Shown here piece by piece: positions 6,157-8,381 of a DNA stretch of 8,381 bases. Source of the stretch: an uncultured Prevotella sp. (GTDB lineage Bacteria; Bacteroidota; Bacteroidia; Bacteroidales; Bacteroidaceae); the NCBI GenBank assembly GCA_946625715.1, contig CAMOTK010000082.1, positions 1 through 8,381 on the forward strand, in the 5' to 3' direction. The translations under genes were made by a program, and so were the position numbers. Position 1 is the first letter of the stretch, and every line of letters begins with the position of its first letter. The notes below the pieces were generated by a model that saw only the letters and a list, made by a program, of their open reading frames with translations, ran no database searches and had not been told where the DNA came from.

Positions 6157-6984
6157 TCAGCCCTCTTTCGTATAGCGCTTGCACTTCTGAATGAACTTCT
6201 CGGCCAGACGGCGTTCGCGCGAGTCGGGAAACTCGTTGATGAAGCCGTAGCACTCGTCCTCGGCATCGCGGTAGCGCTCCAGTCGGCGCTCTTCGACGCT
6301 CTGCTCAGCCAGTTCGAACTTACTCTTCATGATAAGCAACGAGAAACTCTCACGCAGACTGGAGAACGGATAGGTTTTCAGGGCATTCTGAGCCGTGATT
6401 ATACAGGCTTCAAGGTTTGAACCGCCGTTTGTGCAGTTGCCGAAGTAACCGCCCAAGTTGTAATAGAGCTGCGCGGAGAGCAGCTCCTTCATAATCAGCT
6501 TGTCCTGCAACTCAAACAAATGTCTCTGAGCCTGCGGGCGCAGTTTGGAATCGGGGAAGAGGTCGAGGAACTGCTGGTAGGCATTGATGGCACCGATGGT
6601 GGGTGTCTGGTCGAGACGTGGCTCGGGCGCACTCTGATAGAGCGACTGACCAACATAATATGCCGCATGCTCTGCATAGATGCCGCGTGGATAGGTACTG
6701 GAATACTTCTTGAACGTAGCAGCCGCCGATTCGTAGTCGCTGCCCATGTACTCGGCCATGCCCAGCATGTAGAGACATTCCTCCGCCTCGTCGGTGCCTT
6801 TCTTCATGGTGACCAACTCGCGCAGGAGGGTTTCGGCCTGACTGTACTTGCCAACAGCGAAAAGCTGCTTGGCATACTCGTATTTGTAGTTGTAGTCAGT
6901 GGTCTTATAGACCCTGTTAAACTCGGCTGCACAACCCGAAAAAAGGACGGCTATGCAGGCCAGTATGATGAGATTTTTCTTCAT
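6157..6984 (-). CDS. bamD: Outer membrane protein assembly factor BamD (lipoprotein)
   Basis: BamD is the essential TPR lipoprotein of the BAM complex, which inserts beta-barrel proteins into the outer membrane from the periplasmic side. The 275-residue product starts with a lipoprotein signal peptide: MKKN, a hydrophobic core, then lipobox LFSGC with the lipidated Cys18. TPR-like helical pairs follow, including YEYAKQLFAVGKYSQAETLL (35-54), a second around 70-93 (YMLGMAEYMGSDYESAAATF), and AINAYQQFLDLFPDSKLRPQ (about 132-151), with a final pair near the C-terminus containing INEFPDSRERRLAEKFI. This order and length fit the Bacteroidetes BamD/YfiO family. The start is supported by the signal peptide and by a promoter about 20 bp upstream. 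It is the first gene of the minus-strand cluster, diverging from uvrB. Confidence 0.92.
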   Translation of the reverse strand: MKKNLIILACIAVLFSGCAAEFNRVYKTTDYNYKYEYAKQLFAVGKYSQAETLLRELVTMKKGTDEAEECLYMLGMAEYMGSDYESAAATFKKYSSTYPRGIYAEHAAYYVGQSLYQSAPEPRLDQTPTIGAINAYQQFLDLFPDSKLRPQAQRHLFELQDKLIMKELLSAQLYYNLGGYFGNCTNGGSNLEACIITAQNALKTYPFSSLRESFSLLIMKSKFELAEQSVEERRLERYRDAEDECYGFINEFPDSRERRLAEKFIQKCKRYTKEG

Positions 6985-7002
6985 TTCTTATAAATTAGCA
7001 TG

Positions 7003-7034
7003 CAAAGGTACTCATTTTTTCGCAAAAAACCAAG
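7003..7034 (-). promoter_or_regulatory. Promoter of bamD (Bacteroidetes type)
   Basis: On the minus strand TACCTTTG (7003-7010) matches the -7 consensus TAnnTTTG perfectly and is identical to the tRNA-Asp promoter box. CTTG (7031-7034), 20 bp upstream, matches three of four -33 bases. Predicted initiation near 6997 gives a leader of about 13 nt before the bamD ATG. It likely drives bamD and, by read-through, the genes down to the GNAT acetyltransferase. Confidence 0.7.
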
Positions 7035-7050
7035 CCTATTATGGTTTTTT
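7024..7050. repeat. 9-bp perfect inverted repeat between bamD and uvrB
   Basis: AAAAAACCA (7024-7032) and TGGTTTTTT (7042-7050) are exact reverse complements separated by 9 bp. The left arm overlaps the -33 element of the bamD promoter. Because both neighbours are transcribed away from here, it is unlikely to be a terminator of a gene in this window; an operator or A-tract bend is possible. Confidence 0.65.
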
Positions 7051-7085
7051 TACGACTTATCACGAAGTTTTTAAAGATTTATTTG

Positions 7086-7093
7086 TAATTTTG
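7086..7093 (+). promoter_or_regulatory. Candidate -7 promoter element of uvrB
   Basis: TAATTTTG fits TAnnTTTG and ends 10 nt before the uvrB ATG. No TTTG is found 19-21 bp upstream (positions 7061-7066 read cacgaa), so the -33 element is poor or absent. If the box is used, the mRNA leader would be only about 6 nt. Confidence 0.55.
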
Positions 7094-7103
7094 CACACCC
7101 ATT

Positions 7104-8381
7104 ATGAAAGAATTCAAGCTTACATCGAAATATCAGCCTACGGGCGACCAGCCGGAAGCCATTCGCCAACTGACCGACGGCGTGCAGCGTGGCGACCGCG
7201 CACAGGTGTTGCTGGGCGTCACCGGCAGCGGTAAGACGTTCACGGTGGCCAACGTGATTCAGAACGTGGGTAAACCCACGCTGATTCTCTCCCACAACAA
7301 GACGCTGGCCGCGCAGCTCTACGACGAAATGCGGGGCTTTTTTCCCGAGAATGCCGTGGAGTATTATGTCAGTTATTATGACTACTACCAACCGGAGGCC
7401 TACCTACCCCATAGCGACACATACATTGAGAAGGACCTGGCCATCAACGAAGAGATTGACCGCTTACGACTGAGCGCCGTATCTTCTTTGTTGTCAGGAA
7501 GAAAAGACGTTATCGTTGTATCTTCCGTTTCGTGTATCTACGGCATGGGCAGTCCGGTGGCACTTTCAGAAAACGTGATTGAACTGCACCAAGGACAGAC
7601 TCTCGACCGCAATGCACTGTTAAGAAAATTAGTAACAGCACTCTACGTACGCAACGACATTGAACTGACGCGCGGAACGTTTCGCGTGAAGGGCGACACA
7701 GTGGATATCTACATGGCCTACAACGATGTGGTGCTGCGCGTCACGTTCTGGGACGACGAAATCGACGCCATTGAGGAGCTCGACCCCGTGTCGATGCAGC
7801 GCATGGCGCGCTTTGCCGAGTATAAGCTCTATCCGGCCAACCTGTTTATGACGTCGCAGGAACAAACCAACCAGGCTATTCACGACATTCAGGACGACCT
7901 GGTGAAGCAGGTGGCCATGTTCGAGGAAATGGGCGACGAAATTAAGGCGCAGCGCATCAAAGAGCGCGTGGAGTATGACATGGAGATGATTAAGGAACTG
8001 GGCCACTGCTCGGGCATTGAGAACTACTCGCGCTACTTCGACGGCCGCAAAGCCGGTGAGCGCCCCTACTGCCTGCTCGACTTCTTCCCCGACGACTTCC
8101 TGCTGGTGGTCGACGAGAGTCACGTCTCCGTGCCGCAAATCTCGGCCATGTACGGTGGTGACCGCGCCCGAAAGACCAACTTGGTGGAGTACGGTTTCCG
8201 TCTGCCGGCCGCTTTCGATAACCGACCACTCACGTTCGACGAGTTTCAGGAGCAGATACACCAGGTCATCTACGTCTCGGCCACTCCAGCCGACTTCGAA
8301 CTGCAAGAGGCCGAGGGCGTGGTGGTAGAACAGGTGATCCGCCCCACGGGCCTGCTCGACCCGGAGATAGAAGTGCGGCCC
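7104..8381 (+). CDS. uvrB: Excinuclease ABC subunit B (UvrB), 5' part, truncated by the window
   Basis: UvrB receives damaged DNA from UvrA, verifies the lesion and recruits UvrC for incision in nucleotide excision repair. 426 codons are present, open without interruption to the last base; the family is about 660-700 residues, so the C-terminal third (rest of helicase domain 3 and the UvrC-binding UVR motif) is missing. Visible are the start MKEFKLTSKYQPTGDQPEAI, Walker A GVTGSGKT (38-45), the damage-probing beta-hairpin with YYDYYQPEAYLPHSDTYIEK (91-110), SSVSCIYG (140-147), the UvrA-interacting domain 2 region after it, DESH Walker B (337-340), YVSATP in the helicase region, and RPTGLLDPEIEVRP at the very end. 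The ATG at 7104 puts the motifs at family-typical positions. It is transcribed divergently from bamD. Confidence 0.98.
   Translation, partial: MKEFKLTSKYQPTGDQPEAIRQLTDGVQRGDRAQVLLGVTGSGKTFTVANVIQNVGKPTLILSHNKTLAAQLYDEMRGFFPENAVEYYVSYYDYYQPEAYLPHSDTYIEKDLAINEEIDRLRLSAVSSLLSGRKDVIVVSSVSCIYGMGSPVALSENVIELHQGQTLDRNALLRKLVTALYVRNDIELTRGTFRVKGDTVDIYMAYNDVVLRVTFWDDEIDAIEELDPVSMQRMARFAEYKLYPANLFMTSQEQTNQAIHDIQDDLVKQVAMFEEMGDEIKAQRIKERVEYDMEMIKELGHCSGIENYSRYFDGRKAGERPYCLLDFFPDDFLLVVDESHVSVPQISAMYGGDRARKTNLVEYGFRLPAAFDNRPLTFDEFQEQIHQVIYVSATPADFELQEAEGVVVEQVIRPTGLLDPEIEVRP

Noticed and set aside
7071..7391. 106-codon minus-strand frame covering the uvrB 5' end
   Set aside because: It overlaps the uvrB start and promoter in antisense and has no family features.
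7629..8306. 225-codon minus-strand open frame opposite uvrB
   Set aside because: It is antisense to a clearly real uvrB reading frame with all motifs in place. The His/Val-rich composition is typical of a codon-bias shadow.

Overview
The window looks like a chromosomal housekeeping segment from a Bacteroidales bacterium, most likely Prevotellaceae. The evidence is two promoters with the Bacteroidetes -7 element TAnnTTTG (one has a perfect -33 TTTG at 19 bp), a RpoZ/omega and a BamD of the Bacteroidetes type, a DUF4293 protein (a family I know only from Bacteroidetes), and little Shine-Dalgarno signal ahead of the starts. The genus is a guess; no 16S or species marker is present.

Layout. From about 6984 down to 214 the minus strand carries nine protein genes in one direction: bamD, rpoZ, a DUF4293 membrane protein, engB, an Uup-type ABC-F ATPase, recR, an unrecognised four-helix membrane protein, a family 2 glycosyltransferase and a GNAT acetyltransferase. 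From rpoZ onward every junction lies between an 11-nt overlap and a 4-nt gap, so these eight genes are almost certainly one transcript with translational coupling. Only bamD/rpoZ is separated, by 52 nt that hold a heptanucleotide tandem repeat. Below the GNAT gene, still on the minus strand, lie two tandem tRNA-Asp(GTC) genes, the second cut by the window edge, with their own promoter reaching into the last codon of the GNAT gene.

On the plus strand, uvrB starts at 7104 and runs off the right end after 426 codons. It diverges from bamD across a 119-bp region that holds a promoter for each gene and a 9-bp perfect inverted repeat.

The genes together are core cell biology: outer-membrane protein assembly (BamD), transcription (omega), 50S maturation (EngB), ribosome-associated ATPase (Uup), recombinational repair (RecR) and excision repair (UvrB), followed by envelope or modification functions (GT2, GNAT) and tRNA-Asp. 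I see no mobile element, CRISPR array, defence island or new multi-gene system. The most unusual signals are two different 7-bp-period repeats: one inside the uup coding sequence, where it writes a Gln/Ser/Pro linker, and one between bamD and rpoZ.
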